This document shows positions 25,406 to 33,551 of a stretch of DNA of 64,000 nucleotides, piece after piece (within the stretch, counting starts at the first letter, position 1; each line of letters opens with the position of its first letter). Location: assembly GCF_003665095.1 (NCBI RefSeq), contig NZ_RCHV01000002.1, forward strand, positions 6,328,501 to 6,392,500. Reading direction: 5' to 3'. Made by a program: the position numbers and the translations under genes. The DNA is from Streptomyces sp. Z26. GTDB lineage: Bacteria; Actinomycetota; Actinomycetes; Streptomycetales; Streptomycetaceae. Under the pieces are notes generated by a model. That model was given only the letters and a program-made list of their open reading frames with translations. It searched no databases and was not told the origin of the DNA.

Positions 25406-25448
25406 CGGTCCTCGCAACACCTGCGATCTGTGGGAGTTGCGAGGACCG
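25406..25448 (+). repeat. Subterminal inverted repeat over the transposase start
   Basis: CGGTCCTCGCAAC (25406-25418) pairs perfectly with GTTGCGAGGACCG (25436-25448), leaving a 17-nt loop. In RNA entering from outside, this hairpin would hide the GAGG ribosome site and GTG start. Confidence 0.65.
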
Positions 25449-26839
25449 TGGCTGTTGGGCGTGATGATCTTGCAGGGTTGAGGGAGCGTTTCCTTGCGCG
25501 GCTGGATGTCGTGGGGAATGTGACCGTGGTGGCGCGTGAGCTGGGGGTGAACCGGAACACGGCTTTCGGTTGGGCTCGGAAGGCCGGACGGATTTCGGTG
25601 CGTCTGCCGCGCCGGCATCCCGGGCGTGACGAGTACGAGCGGCTTCGGGCCGCTGGTGTCGCACGGCGGGTGGCGGCCCGGCAGGTTGGTGTGAACGAGC
25701 GCACGGCCAAGGACTGGGACTGGGGCGTCAAGAAGACCAGTTCTTCGCGCACTTATGCCGACGGGCGCCGTGTCGACTACGCCACCGGGACCGTCACGAT
25801 GTGCGGTGTGACCACAGCACCGGTGGGCCTGACGGCCCTGGACAAGCAGCTCGACCCGCGGTTTCTGACACTGGCCGAGCGTGAACGGATCCGCGATCTG
25901 CGCGCGACAGGCACGTCGCTGCGGGCGATCGGACGCGCCCTGGGACGGTCGGCGAGCACCGTCAAGCGGGAGATCGACGCGAACTCGGGCAGCGAGGGCT
26001 ACCAGCCCTACGCGGCCCACCGGGCGGCCGCCTCGCGCAGGCCCCGGCCCAAGGACCGCAAGCTGCTGCGCGAGGGACGGCTGCGACGCTTCGTGAAGGA
26101 CGGACTGCGCAGGCGGTGGTCACCGGAACAGATCTGCCACGCTCTACGCAGGGAACATCCCGACGACGAGAGCATGCGGGTGAGCGTGGAAACGATCTAC
26201 CAGGCGCTGTATTTCCAGGCTCGCGGCGGCCTGAAGCGGGAAGTACAGGCAGCCATCCGCTCCGGCCGGACCCGCCGCAAACCACGCCGGGACCCCCAGC
26301 GGCGCACACCGCGGTTCAACGACCCGATGATCATGATCAGCGACCGGCCCGCCGACGTCGAGGACCGGGCCGTGCCCGGTCACTGGGAAGGCGACCTGAT
26401 CATCGGCGCAAACGGCCGTTCCGCGATCGCCACCCTGGTCGAGCGCAGCACCCGCTACACCATGCTGGTCCACCTGCCGGGCGGAGCCCACGACGCCGAG
26501 ACCGTCCGCGACGGCCTCGTCACCACGGTCCAGACCCTGCCCGCCCACCTGCGCGGCTCCCTCACCTGGGACCAGGGCAGCGAGATGGCACGCCACAAGC
26601 AGTTCAGCACGGCCACCGACATGCCCGTCTACTTCTGCGCCCCGGCATCCCCCTGGCAACGCGGCTCCAACGAGAACACCAACGGACTGCTCCGCCAGTA
26701 CTTCCCCAAGGGCACCGATCTGAGCGCGCACAGCCCCGAAGACCTCGAACACGTCGCCCAGGAACTCAACGGACGCCCACGCAAGACGCTCGGCTGGGAT
26801 ACCCCAGCCGAGCGTCTACGTGATCTACTCACCACCTAA
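25430..26839 (+). CDS. IS30-family transposase
   Basis: 469 aa counting from the GTG at 25430; the GTG at 25448 (463 aa) is an equally good start. An N-terminal helix-turn-helix (VTVVARELGVNRNTAFGWA) and a second one (VAARQVGVNERTAKDWDW) precede the IS30-type HTH, RERIRDLRATGTSLRAIGRA, near residue 145. The DDE catalytic triad is D322 (GHWEGDLI), D381 (TWDQGSEM) and E415 (NENTNG), with the family spacing of 33 residues between D and E. No frameshift is seen. A 13-bp inverted repeat covers its start. Confidence 0.95.
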   Translation: MGVARTVAVGRDDLAGLRERFLARLDVVGNVTVVARELGVNRNTAFGWARKAGRISVRLPRRHPGRDEYERLRAAGVARRVAARQVGVNERTAKDWDWGVKKTSSSRTYADGRRVDYATGTVTMCGVTTAPVGLTALDKQLDPRFLTLAERERIRDLRATGTSLRAIGRALGRSASTVKREIDANSGSEGYQPYAAHRAAASRRPRPKDRKLLREGRLRRFVKDGLRRRWSPEQICHALRREHPDDESMRVSVETIYQALYFQARGGLKREVQAAIRSGRTRRKPRRDPQRRTPRFNDPMIMISDRPADVEDRAVPGHWEGDLIIGANGRSAIATLVERSTRYTMLVHLPGGAHDAETVRDGLVTTVQTLPAHLRGSLTWDQGSEMARHKQFSTATDMPVYFCAPASPWQRGSNENTNGLLRQYFPKGTDLSAHSPEDLEHVAQELNGRPRKTLGWDTPAERLRDLLTT

Positions 26840-26909
26840 AACCAAGTGGTGTTGCAACGACCCCTCGAACCCAAGCGCCGCGGGGGCCCCGTACGCGTGC
26901 GCCGAGGTG

Positions 26910-26938
26910 TTGACGGGCAGGGTGGCCGTGACTAGCGT
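26910..26938 (+). promoter_or_regulatory. Vegetative-type promoter of the DUF6986 gene
   Basis: TTGACG (26910-26915), a 17-nt spacer and TAGCGT (26933-26938) match the Streptomyces housekeeping sigma consensus. It is 67 bp before the ATG. Just downstream, TCAAC-GTTTT-GTTGA (26951-26965) is an inverted repeat placed where a repressor could block clearance. Confidence 0.65.
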
Positions 26939-27004
26939 CCGCAGGGGAGTTCAACGTTTTGTTGATTCCCGGTCCGTGGCCTCCGTGCAGAGGGAGCAGT
27001 GCAG

Positions 27005-28297
27005 ATGCCGGCGAACGAGCCCGTGGCGACCACCTTCACCGCGTCCGTACGGGAGAGCGTGGCCGCCTCGCTCGCCGACGTCGACGCCGACCTCGCCCGC
27101 CGCTACCCGGGCGCCCCCGGCACCCGCCAGCCCGTGCACACCGTCTACGTACCCGCCGACGCCGCCGCCGGGGACACCGCGCTGTCCTGGGGCGAGGACG
27201 CCCTCGCGCTCCTCGACGAACACGCCCCGGACGCCGCCGCGTTCGCCGCCGTCCTCGGCCTCCCCGACGGGCTCGCCGGGCCGGTGTACGAGCGGGTGCG
27301 GGCGAAGCTCGCCACCGAACCCGTCGAGGACCTCCGCATCGACTTCGAGGACGGCTACGGCCCCCGCCCCGACGCCGAGGAGGACGCCGCCGCCGTACGC
27401 GCCGCCGAGCTGGTCGCCGCGGCGCTCGCGCCCGACGCGCTCCGGCCCGCGCCGGCCTGGGCCGGTATCCGTACGAAGTGCCTGGAGGCGCCCGTACGCG
27501 ACCGCGGCATCCGTACCCTCGACGTCTTCCTCACCGCGCTCACCGCGCGCGGCGGCATCCCCGACGGGCTGGTGCTCACGCTGCCCAAGGTGAGCTACCC
27601 GGAGCAGGTGCGCGTGATGGTGCGGCTGTGCGCGGAGTTCGAGCGGGCGCACGGACTGCCGGACGGGCGGCTCCGGTTCGAGTTGCAGATCGAGACCACG
27701 CAGGCCGTGCTCGGCGCCGACGGGCGCGCCACCGTCGCGCGGATGATCGACGCCGCCGACGGCCGCGTCACGTCGCTGCACTACGGCACGTTCGACTACA
27801 GCGCCGCCTGCGGCGTCGACGCCGCCCACCAGTCGCTCGACCACCCCGCCGCCGACCACGCCAAGGCGGTCATGCAGACCGCCGCCGCGGGCACCGGCGT
27901 ACGCCTCTCCGACGGCTCCACCAACGTGATCCCCACCGGCCCGACCGAGCGCGTGCACGACGCGTGGCGCCTGCATCATCGGCTCGTACGCCGCTCCCTC
28001 GCTCGCGCCTACCACCAGGGCTGGGACATGCACCCCGGCCACCTGCCCACCCGCTACGCCGCCGTCTACGCCTACTACCGCGAGGGATTGGACGAGGCGG
28101 GCGCGCGGCTCGCGGCGTACGTCGCGAGCGTCGGCGGCGACGTCATGGACGAGCCCGCCACCGCCCGCGCCCTCAGCGGCTACCTGCTGCGCGGCCTCGA
28201 CTGCGGCGCCCTCGACACCGGAGAAGTGGCCCGGCGTACGGGGCTGACCCGCGCGGACCTGGACGGGCTCGCGGGGCGGTCGAGCCGTACGGCGTAG
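27005..28297 (+). CDS. DUF6986 aldolase/citrate-lyase-like protein
   Basis: 430 aa from the ATG at 27005, 8 nt after GGGAG; the GTG at 26999 sits too close to that site. The motifs LRIDFEDGYGPRPDAEEDA near residue 103, LTLPKVSYPEQV near 195 and ELQIETTQAVLG near 225 fit a CitE/HpcH-like pyruvate-binding TIM barrel with acidic metal ligands. My recollection is that such proteins often accompany purine/allantoin or glyoxylate genes in Streptomyces; none are next to it here. It has its own promoter just beyond the IS30 element. Confidence 0.7.
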   Translation: MPANEPVATTFTASVRESVAASLADVDADLARRYPGAPGTRQPVHTVYVPADAAAGDTALSWGEDALALLDEHAPDAAAFAAVLGLPDGLAGPVYERVRAKLATEPVEDLRIDFEDGYGPRPDAEEDAAAVRAAELVAAALAPDALRPAPAWAGIRTKCLEAPVRDRGIRTLDVFLTALTARGGIPDGLVLTLPKVSYPEQVRVMVRLCAEFERAHGLPDGRLRFELQIETTQAVLGADGRATVARMIDAADGRVTSLHYGTFDYSAACGVDAAHQSLDHPAADHAKAVMQTAAAGTGVRLSDGSTNVIPTGPTERVHDAWRLHHRLVRRSLARAYHQGWDMHPGHLPTRYAAVYAYYREGLDEAGARLAAYVASVGGDVMDEPATARALSGYLLRGLDCGALDTGEVARRTGLTRADLDGLAGRSSRTA

Positions 28298-28389
28298 GGC
28301 GTTCGGGCACCCCGCCGCGGGCGGCGGAACGTGCCGTGGTCACCCCTTAGGCTGTCGTCCTGACGACGTGTGACGGGGGGACGGGATCA

Positions 28390-30093
28390 GTGGACGCACC
28401 GGGGGAGCACTCCACGCACGGCTCCGGCAGGCTGCTCGCCGGACGCTACCGGGTGCGGGAACAGCTCGGCCGCGGCGGCATGGGCGTGGTGTGCCGCGCC
28501 GTGGACGAGGTGCTCGGGCGCGAGGTCGCGGTCAAGGAGCTGCGCGCCTTCTCGGACGCCGGACCCTCCGAACTGGCCGATCTGCGGCGGCGGATGCAGC
28601 GCGAGGCGCGCGCCGCCGCACGCGTACGGCACCCCGGTGTGATCGCGGTGCACGACATCGCCGAGCACGAGGGACGGCCCGTCATCGTGATGGAGCTGGT
28701 CCACGGACCGTCCCTGGACGACGTACTGCGCGACAGCGGCACGCTGCCGCCGCGACGCGTCGCGGGCATCGGCGCCGCCGTACTCGACGCGCTCGCCGCC
28801 GCGCACCGCGCCGGGGTGCTGCACCGCGACGTCAAGCCCGCCAACATCCTGCTGGAGGACGGCGGCCGCGTCGTCCTCACCGACTTCGGCATCGCCGCGG
28901 TCGAGGACCCCGGCGACGGCGCCGCCACCAGGCTCACCGGCAGCGGCGAACTCGTCGGCTCCCTCGACTACCTGGCGCCCGAACGCGCACGTGGCGAGCA
29001 GCCCGGCCCCGCCTCGGACCTGTGGTCGCTGGGCGCGACGCTGTACGCCGCGCTGGAGGGGGCCTCCCCGTTCCGCCGCACCTCCACCTGGTCGACGCTC
29101 ACCGCCATCGTCGCGGAACCCCTTCCGGAACCGCGCGACGCGGGCCCGCTCGGACCCGTGCTCGCCGAACTCCTGGACAAGGACCCGGCCCGGCGGGCCG
29201 ACGCGGCGCGCGCGGCGCGCCTGCTCACGGCGGTCGCCCAGGACGACCCGCCGCCGTACGACGCCACGCTGCGACTCGGGCGCGACCGGACGGCGGACGG
29301 GGGCGTACCGCCCGTGGGCGGCGGGGAGTTCGGCGAGCCGACCGCGGCGCCCGCGGCCGTCGGCGCCGCGCCGCCGCGGGACGCGCGCGCGGACACCGCC
29401 CCCGGCGGGGCGCCCTCCGGCGCCGCCGCGCGGCGCGGGCGGCGGCGTGCCGTGGCGGCGTCCGTGGCCGCGGTGCTGCTCGCGGGCGCCGGGGTGACGT
29501 ACGCGTTCGTCGCCGCGGGGGACGGCGATGACGGCCGGCCCGCCGCCGCGCCCACGCGGGAACGGGACAAGGACGGCGGGACGACCGCACGCGCCCCGGA
29601 CCGGGCGGGGAAGGACACCGACGACGGCCGGGACGGCGGCAGCGCCGCGCCGGAGAGCCCGGACGGTGGCGGGAGGAGCGAGAAGCCCGACGCGACGGGC
29701 GGCCCGTCCGGGAGCGCGGAGGGCGAGGGTGACGGCGAGGACCCCGCGCCGAAGCCGGGCGGGGACGGAAACGGAACGTCAAGCGGAAGCGACGGTACGG
29801 GCGGTGGCGACCAGAGCTGCCAGCCCTCGGGCGGCGGCAGGTACGACTGCCGGGTCTGGAGGACCGCCACGTCCTACGACGACGGCCACCAGCCCGTCGG
29901 CGAACTGAAGGCGGGCACCAACTACTTCCTGTGCCAGAAGCGGCTCGCGCACCGCGAGACCTCCGGCAGGTGGACGAACGTCTGGTGGGCCAGGACGGAC
30001 GACGACAGCGGCAACACGGGCGTCTACGTCAGCGTCGTCTACGTCGCGGGCGGCGCCAACGACCAGCCCGTGCCCGGTCTCCCCACCTGCTGA
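28390..30093 (+). CDS. Membrane-anchored Ser/Thr protein kinase
   Basis: 567 aa from the GTG at 28390. The kinase domain (residues 18-280) has GRGGMGVV, the ATP Lys in VAVKEL, HRDVKPANILL, DFG and APE, all intact. An Ala/Pro/Gly-rich juxtamembrane stretch leads to one membrane helix (AVAASVAAVLLAGAGVTYAF, about residue 355). An Asp/Gly-rich linker follows, then a 95-residue extracytoplasmic domain with four Cys (QSCQPSGGGRYDCRVW ... YFLCQ ... PTC) that looks SH3-like. There are no PASTA repeats. TAGGCT at 28348-28353 may be its -10. Confidence 0.9.
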   Translation: MDAPGEHSTHGSGRLLAGRYRVREQLGRGGMGVVCRAVDEVLGREVAVKELRAFSDAGPSELADLRRRMQREARAAARVRHPGVIAVHDIAEHEGRPVIVMELVHGPSLDDVLRDSGTLPPRRVAGIGAAVLDALAAAHRAGVLHRDVKPANILLEDGGRVVLTDFGIAAVEDPGDGAATRLTGSGELVGSLDYLAPERARGEQPGPASDLWSLGATLYAALEGASPFRRTSTWSTLTAIVAEPLPEPRDAGPLGPVLAELLDKDPARRADAARAARLLTAVAQDDPPPYDATLRLGRDRTADGGVPPVGGGEFGEPTAAPAAVGAAPPRDARADTAPGGAPSGAAARRGRRRAVAASVAAVLLAGAGVTYAFVAAGDGDDGRPAAAPTRERDKDGGTTARAPDRAGKDTDDGRDGGSAAPESPDGGGRSEKPDATGGPSGSAEGEGDGEDPAPKPGGDGNGTSSGSDGTGGGDQSCQPSGGGRYDCRVWRTATSYDDGHQPVGELKAGTNYFLCQKRLAHRETSGRWTNVWWARTDDDSGNTGVYVSVVYVAGGANDQPVPGLPTC

Positions 30094-30153
30094 GCCCGCC
30101 GACCCGGTCGGTGCGCCCGCCCCCGGCGCGCGGCTCGCGGCACGGCCCGCGCC

Positions 30154-30189
30154 CGCCCCGGGGACACCGCGACCGCGCGGTCCGGGGCG
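30154..30189. terminator. Nested bidirectional terminator
   Basis: Outer stem CGCCCCGG/CCGGGGCG and inner stem ACCGCG/CGCGGT form one long hairpin between the convergent kinase and muramidase genes. Confidence 0.7.
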
Positions 30190-30217
30190 TGCGACCGGGC
30201 CGTACGGCCCGTGGCGC

Positions 30218-30769
30218 TCAGCCCTTGGCCCAGTCGCGCAGCGCGTCCTTGCTGGAGAAGTCCGCGACGTTCTTGTCGAGGGGGTCGTCCGTGTACTGGT
30301 GGATGCGCCACTTCGCCTCGATGCGCGGCTTGCCCTGCGAGACGTAGTCCGCGATCCACAGGCCGTCGCCCGCGTACGACGTGGTGTCGCGGTTCAGCCA
30401 GAAGTCGCGGTTGCAGTACAGCAGGACGCGGTGCGACGGGCGCAGCCGCTTCACCTCGCGGATGAACTCGTCCTTCTGCGCGTTGCTCGCGTACGTCCCC
30501 TCGCTCGTGCGCTCCCAGTCCACGGCGAGCAGGTCGCCCGCCTTCTCCGGCGCCTTCGACACGAAGTACGCGGCCTGCGCCTTGATGTTGCCCGGCCACA
30601 GGAAGTGGTAGAAGCCGACGACGCAGCCCGCGTCGCGCGCCCGGCTCACCTGTGCCGACAGGCGCGGGTTCACGTACGAACGGCCCTCGGTCGCCTTGAT
30701 GATGACGAACGAGACGCCCTTGGTGCTGAAGTCCGACTGGTACGAACTCACGTCTATGCCCTGAAGCAT
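30218..30769 (-). CDS. GH25 muramidase domain protein without signal peptide
   Basis: 183 aa from the ATG at 30769, with GGAGG six bases upstream. MLQGIDVSSYQSDF at the N-terminus, VIIKATEG, GFYHFL, LLAVDWE (catalytic Asp-x-Glu) and LWIADYV are the GH25 lysozyme motifs. The family cuts the beta-1,4 bond between MurNAc and GlcNAc. The catalytic domain begins at residue 4, so there is no signal peptide and no wall-binding domain. Export by another route, or release by lysis as for phage endolysins, would be needed. No holin or phage gene is nearby. Confidence 0.85.
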   Translation of the reverse strand: MLQGIDVSSYQSDFSTKGVSFVIIKATEGRSYVNPRLSAQVSRARDAGCVVGFYHFLWPGNIKAQAAYFVSKAPEKAGDLLAVDWERTSEGTYASNAQKDEFIREVKRLRPSHRVLLYCNRDFWLNRDTTSYAGDGLWIADYVSQGKPRIEAKWRIHQYTDDPLDKNVADFSSKDALRDWAKG

Positions 30770-30859
30770 GCGCGGCCTCCGTTGGATGGTGATCGATGTG
30801 CCGTCATTGTTCCCGGTCACCGTGTGCTTACGCCGTCGGCCCCGCCGACCGCCAAGTGT

Positions 30860-31909
30860 TCACACTTCCGGGGGTAGTTCGCCCGAGCCGCGGGCGATCA
30901 GGCGGGTGGGGAGCGCGAGTTGGCGCGGCGGTTCCTCCACGCCGTCCAGCCTGCGGAAAAGCAGTTCGGCGGCGGTGCGCCCGAGTTGGGCGGGGTCCTG
31001 TGCGACCACGGTGACGGGGGGCGACAGGAGGTCCGCCAGCTCGAAGTCGTCGAAGCCGACGAGCGCGACCCTGCGTGTCCGCCCGGCGAGCACGCGTACG
31101 GCGGTGACGGTCACGCGGTTGTTGCCCGCGAACAGCGCCGTGACGGGTTCCGCCCCGGACAGCAGCCGCGCGGTCTCGGTGGTGACGCGCTCCGGGTTGG
31201 TGGGGCCGAGGGAGACCCACGAGGGGTCGACGGGGAGCCCGGCGTCGGACATCGCCGTACGGTAGCCGCGCAGCCGTTCGGCGGCGGTCTGGATCTGCGG
31301 CTGGTCACCGACGAAGCCGATCCGGCGGTGGCCGTGCGCGATCAGGTGGGCGGTGCCCTCCCGCGCGCCCTCGAAGCTGTTGGACAGCACGACGTCGGCG
31401 TCGATCATGCCGGGCGCCCGGTCGACGAACGTGATGGCGACCCCGGCCTCTATCTCCGGCGTCAGATAGCGGTGGTCGTCGCCCGCCGGGATGATCACGA
31501 GTCCGTCCACCCGGCGTGCGCAGAGGGCCAGTACCAACTCCCGTTCCCGTTCGGGGTCCTCGGTGCTGGAGCCGTTGATCAGCAGCGCCCCGTGGGCGCG
31601 GGCGACCTCCTCGACGGCGCGGCTGAGCGGCGCGTAGAAGGGGTCGGCGAGATCCTCCAGGACGAGCCCGATGCTGGCGGTACGACCCTTGCGGAGGGTG
31701 CGCGCGCTGTCGTTGCGGCGGAAGCCGAGGGCGGTGATGGCCTCGCGTACGCGGTGCTCGGTGTCGGCGGAGACGCCCTCCTCGCCGTTGACCACCCGTG
31801 AGACGGTCTTCAGCCCGACGCCCGCGCGCGCGGCGACGTCCTTCATGGTGGGACGGTTGCCGTACCGCGGCGCCGAGGCGCGGGCGGAGGGTCGTACGGT
31901 GTCGGCCAC
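30860..31909 (-). CDS. LacI-family transcriptional regulator
   Basis: 349 aa from the GTG at 31909. The HTH (residues 22-42, TMKDVAARAGVGLKTVSRVV) and hinge are intact, followed by a periplasmic-binding-protein-like sugar domain. It is divergent from a ROK sugar kinase with a perfect 12-bp palindrome between them, so it probably represses that kinase and perhaps itself until its sugar binds. The sugar cannot be told. Confidence 0.92.
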   Translation of the reverse strand: MADTVRPSARASAPRYGNRPTMKDVAARAGVGLKTVSRVVNGEEGVSADTEHRVREAITALGFRRNDSARTLRKGRTASIGLVLEDLADPFYAPLSRAVEEVARAHGALLINGSSTEDPERERELVLALCARRVDGLVIIPAGDDHRYLTPEIEAGVAITFVDRAPGMIDADVVLSNSFEGAREGTAHLIAHGHRRIGFVGDQPQIQTAAERLRGYRTAMSDAGLPVDPSWVSLGPTNPERVTTETARLLSGAEPVTALFAGNNRVTVTAVRVLAGRTRRVALVGFDDFELADLLSPPVTVVAQDPAQLGRTAAELLFRRLDGVEEPPRQLALPTRLIARGSGELPPEV

Positions 31910-32000
31910 GGGGTCCTGTCCTTCTCGTCGTGCGCGGCAAGACACTCATCATGGTCCACCGTGGGCGGGGAACAGCACCGGGCGAGGTGATTCCGGTCTG

Positions 32001-32012
32001 GACAACGTTGTC
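32001..32012. promoter_or_regulatory. LacI-type operator
   Basis: GACAACGTTGTC is a perfect palindrome with the central CG expected for LacI-family operators, 92 bp from the LacI start and 77 bp from the ROK kinase start. Confidence 0.7.
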
Positions 32013-32088
32013 AGAAACGGTGACACTTGCTGCGGCCCGCGACCGACCCGGGGAGCGGGCAGGCCCTCTCCAGGAGATACGGACGCCG

Positions 32089-33036
32089 ATGCAGACCGAC
32101 CTCGTCGCCGCGCTCGACATCGGCGGTACCAAGATCGCGGGTGCCCTCGTCGACAGCACCGGCGCGCTGCTCACCGGCGCCCGCCGCCCCACCCCGCAGC
32201 AGGCCGACGGCGGACGCGTCATGGGCGCCGTGCACGAGGTGCTGGCCGAGCTTTCCGCCGCGCCCGAGTGGTCCCGGGTCCGCGCGGTCGGCATCGGCAG
32301 CGCGGGCCCGGTCGACGCGCAGGCGGGCACCGTCAGCCCGGTGAACATCCCGGGCTGGCGCGACCACCCGCTGGTGGACGGCGTACGCGAGCGGACCGGC
32401 GCCCTCCCCGTGACCCTCGTCGGCGACGGCGTCGCGATGGCCGCCGCCGAGCACTGGCGCGGGGCCGCGCGCGGGTACACCGGCGCGCTCTGCATGGTCG
32501 TCTCCACGGGCGTGGGCGGTGGCCTCGTCCTCGACGGCCGACTCCACGCCGGACCCACCGGCAACGCCGGACACATCGGGCACATCAGCGTCGACCTGGA
32601 CGGCGACCCCTGCCCGTGCGGGGCGCGCGGCTGCGTCGAACGCATCGCCAGCGGGCCCAACATCGCCCGCCGCGCCCTCGACGCGGGCTGGCGCCCCGGC
32701 CCCGGCGGCGACACCAGCGCCGCCGCCGTCGCCGAGGCGGCGCGCGCGGGCGACCCGGTCGCCGTCGCCTCCTTCGAGCGGGCGGCGCGCGCGCTGGCCG
32801 CGGGCATCGCCGCCACGGCCGCCCTGGTGGAGGTCGAGATCGCCGTCGTAGGTGGCGGGGTGGCCCGCGCGGGAGAGGTGCTGTTCGCGCCGCTGCGGCG
32901 GGCGCTGGGCGAGTTCGCCACGCTGTCGTACGTACGGGGGCTGCGCGTCGTCCCCGCGCAGATGGGCACCGACGCGGGCCTGGTCGGCGCGGCGGCGGCC
33001 TGCTGCGGCCTGCCGGCGGCCGAGCCCGCTTCGTAG
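32089..33036 (+). CDS. ROK-family sugar kinase (glucokinase-like)
   Basis: 315 aa from the ATG at 32089 with CAGGAG upstream. The ATP motif AALDIGGTKIAGALVDS is at residue 7. The catalytic Asp lies in LVGDGVAMAAAEHW near 105, the ROK signature in GNAGHIGHISVDLDG near 153, and the zinc motif CPCGARGCVE near 170. It phosphorylates a hexose such as glucose, or an amino sugar. Divergent from the LacI regulator, which likely controls it. Confidence 0.9.
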   Translation: MQTDLVAALDIGGTKIAGALVDSTGALLTGARRPTPQQADGGRVMGAVHEVLAELSAAPEWSRVRAVGIGSAGPVDAQAGTVSPVNIPGWRDHPLVDGVRERTGALPVTLVGDGVAMAAAEHWRGAARGYTGALCMVVSTGVGGGLVLDGRLHAGPTGNAGHIGHISVDLDGDPCPCGARGCVERIASGPNIARRALDAGWRPGPGGDTSAAAVAEAARAGDPVAVASFERAARALAAGIAATAALVEVEIAVVGGGVARAGEVLFAPLRRALGEFATLSYVRGLRVVPAQMGTDAGLVGAAAACCGLPAAEPAS

Positions 33037-33551
33037 GCCCGCCCCCGGGAGCCACCGCTTCACCTGCCAGGTCGACTTCGGCGGGCGGGAGACCGACGGG
33101 ACCGCACCGGCGGCCGGATGGCGCGGGAGGCGGGACCGAGCGGCGACCCCGCGACGTACGTGCACCTGATCCCCCTCGACGGCACCACTGACGAACGCAC
33201 CCGTGCCCGGCGTGGCGATTGCCCGGAGCGCTGAGCCGCCCGTACGCGCCACGGCCGTACGGGCGCCTCCGTACGGCCGCGGGCTCGCCCGCACCGTACG
33301 GGTCGGATTCCGGCTGGCTTCGGCGGCCCCGTGACCTCGGGTTCTCCGCGCGGGCGCCGTGGGCGCGGAGCCCGTCCCCGTACGGACGCCCACCTCCCCA
33401 GTGGCACTTCGCCGTCCTGCGGGCCACCCGGCGTGAACGGGCACGGACCAGCGCTCGGTGGCGCGTATCGCACGCGGGCGGAGCCCCGGCGCGTTTCCGT
33501 TGCGGGGTGCAGTGGGCAACTGAACGAAGGGGCGAGGGAAGAGGGGGAAGT
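33037..33551. other. 515-bp gap without a convincing gene
   Basis: No ORF here has family-like content. Two short adjacent reading stretches (CQVDFGGRETDGT at about 33063-33100 and YVHLIPLDGTTDE at about 33157-33195, in different frames) could be the remains of one decayed gene. A 10-bp hairpin CGCCCGTACG/CGTACGGGCG lies at 33237-33265. The rest is CGTACG-rich filler. Confidence 0.4.
33237..33265 (+). terminator. Possible terminator downstream of the ROK kinase
   Basis: 10-bp perfect stem with a 9-nt loop, 200 bp after the kinase stop codon. Distance makes this less certain than the others. Confidence 0.45.

Larger units (their letters stand above)
25394..26875 (+). mobile_element. IS30-family insertion sequence, complete (about 1482 bp)
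   Basis: The ends begin CTTGGGTTC (25394) and finish GAACCCAAG (26875). The terminal inverted repeats match at 23 of 28 positions, ending in a shared GCAACACC inside each end. The flanking CGC at 25391-25393 and 26876-26878 is the likely 3-bp target duplication. One intact transposase fills the element. Intact ends, an open frame and a clean duplication point to a recent, possibly active copy. Exact ends were inferred from repeat symmetry. Confidence 0.85.

Noticed and set aside
25394..26875. Passenger gene or composite transposon
   Set aside because: The element contains only the transposase, and no second copy or partner end is found in the window.
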